A stretch of DNA of 33,778 nt. Source: AR12 sp036265915 (GTDB lineage: Bacteria > Methylomirabilota > Methylomirabilia > Rokubacteriales > CSP1-6). Position numbers and translations under genes: made by a program. Where the stretch lies: contig DATAOC010000081.1 in NCBI GenBank assembly GCA_036265915.1, forward strand, positions 1-33,778, written 5' to 3'. Under the pieces are notes generated by a model. That model was not told the DNA's origin. It was given only the letters and a program-made list of their open reading frames with translations, and searched no databases. Below, one piece after another: positions 33,525 through 33,778 of the stretch; the stretch's first letter is position 1; every line of letters begins with the position of its first letter.

Positions 33525-33778
33525 TGGTGGTCATTGTCGAGGACGAGGCGGATCTTGCGCAGACGTGCGAGCGATTGCTTCGACGCAGCGGCCACGAGGT
33601 CGTGACGGCAGGGACGTGCGCCGCCGGCCTCACCGCGCTTGCTGCCGGCCGCCCTCGTCTCCTGGTCTGCGACGTTCGGTTACCCGACGGCGACGGTCTC
33701 GACCTCGTTCGCGTCGCGCGACAGCTGACGCCGCCGGTACCGGCGATCGTCATGACGGCTCACCCGTCTGCCGCCGGC
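33524..33778 (+). CDS. response regulator receiver domain (partial, 3' end outside window)
   Basis: 85 codons are visible. Starts MVVIVEDEADLAQTCERLLR with acidic residues of the receiver pocket, phospho-Asp in LLVCDVRLPDGDGLDL, and IVMTAHPS (Thr of the switch). The output domain lies outside the window, so it could be another NtrC-type protein, a single-domain receiver or something else. Its ATG overlaps the kinase stop, placing it in the P13 operon, so a second signalling protein appears to be under control of the first. Confidence 0.88.
   Translation, partial: MVVIVEDEADLAQTCERLLRRSGHEVVTAGTCAAGLTALAAGRPRLLVCDVRLPDGDGLDLVRVARQLTPPVPAIVMTAHPSAAG

Overview
This is a very GC-rich bacterial window with dense gene packing and many ATGA or TGATG overlaps. 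The diderm-type soluble and membrane redox proteins, the NtrC-type regulator and the many universal stress protein (Usp) genes suggest a soil or subsurface lineage such as Acidobacteriota (Vicinamibacteria-like) or Rokubacteria-like. That placement is a guess, because there is no rRNA or tRNA here.

Layout. 1-4.3 kb (minus): MBL-fold hydrolase, Usp, Ca2+-type P-ATPase and a small cytochrome c. 4.5-10.2 kb (plus): a 47-residue basic protein, an MgtA-type P-ATPase, an HtrA-like protein whose whole catalytic triad is replaced, and a beta-CASP nuclease. 10.2-10.8 kb (minus): a GNAT. 11-18 kb (plus): CBS protein, tandem Usp, three Usps, an APH-like kinase, an ADP-forming acyl-CoA synthetase, a Usp remnant and a VIT1/CCC1 transporter. 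18.1-19.8 kb (minus): DUF6335-like protein, a 52-residue zinc ribbon and an EB_dh haem protein. 20.1 kb (plus): Usp. 20.6-26.8 kb (minus): pyruvate:ferredoxin oxidoreductase, a DHOD-like protein and malic enzyme. 27-29.3 kb: a small four-Cys membrane protein, a mini oxidase-like membrane protein and two Usps. 29.3-32.2 kb: a divergent soluble PAS-PAS histidine kinase and an NtrC-family response regulator. 32.4 kb to the end: a tandem CysC-like kinase and the start of another receiver protein.

The main discovery is regulatory. Nearly every operon start carries a -24/-12 (sigma-54) promoter of the form TGGCA(C)-N5-TTGC(W); I count 13 candidates, 12 of them good. Upstream of almost all of these promoters is a 16-bp palindrome, GGGGC-N6-GCCCC (three exact copies, five with one mismatch, one array of half-sites). 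Its distance to the -24 box falls into two tight classes, 52-54 bp and 71-75 bp, which differ by two helical turns; a third group sits at 82-87 bp. In intergenic regions with divergent promoters, one palindrome sits between the two. This is the geometry expected of an enhancer bound by an NtrC-type activator, and the window encodes one with an intact GAFTGA loop beside its kinase. The kinase's first PAS domain has His63 and Arg83 at the same 20-residue spacing as the haem His and distal Arg of FixL, so an oxygen or redox input is a testable idea.

Taken together the window reads as a sigma-54-driven hypoxia or energy-limitation regulon, functionally parallel to the mycobacterial DosR regulon (Usps, CBS protein, P-type ATPase, ferredoxin-linked metabolism) but built from different regulators. 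Malic enzyme, pyruvate:ferredoxin oxidoreductase and the ADP-forming synthetase would together turn malate into acetate with one ATP and reduced ferredoxin. Several operons also begin with 18-26 codon leader ORFs translationally coupled to the first main gene.
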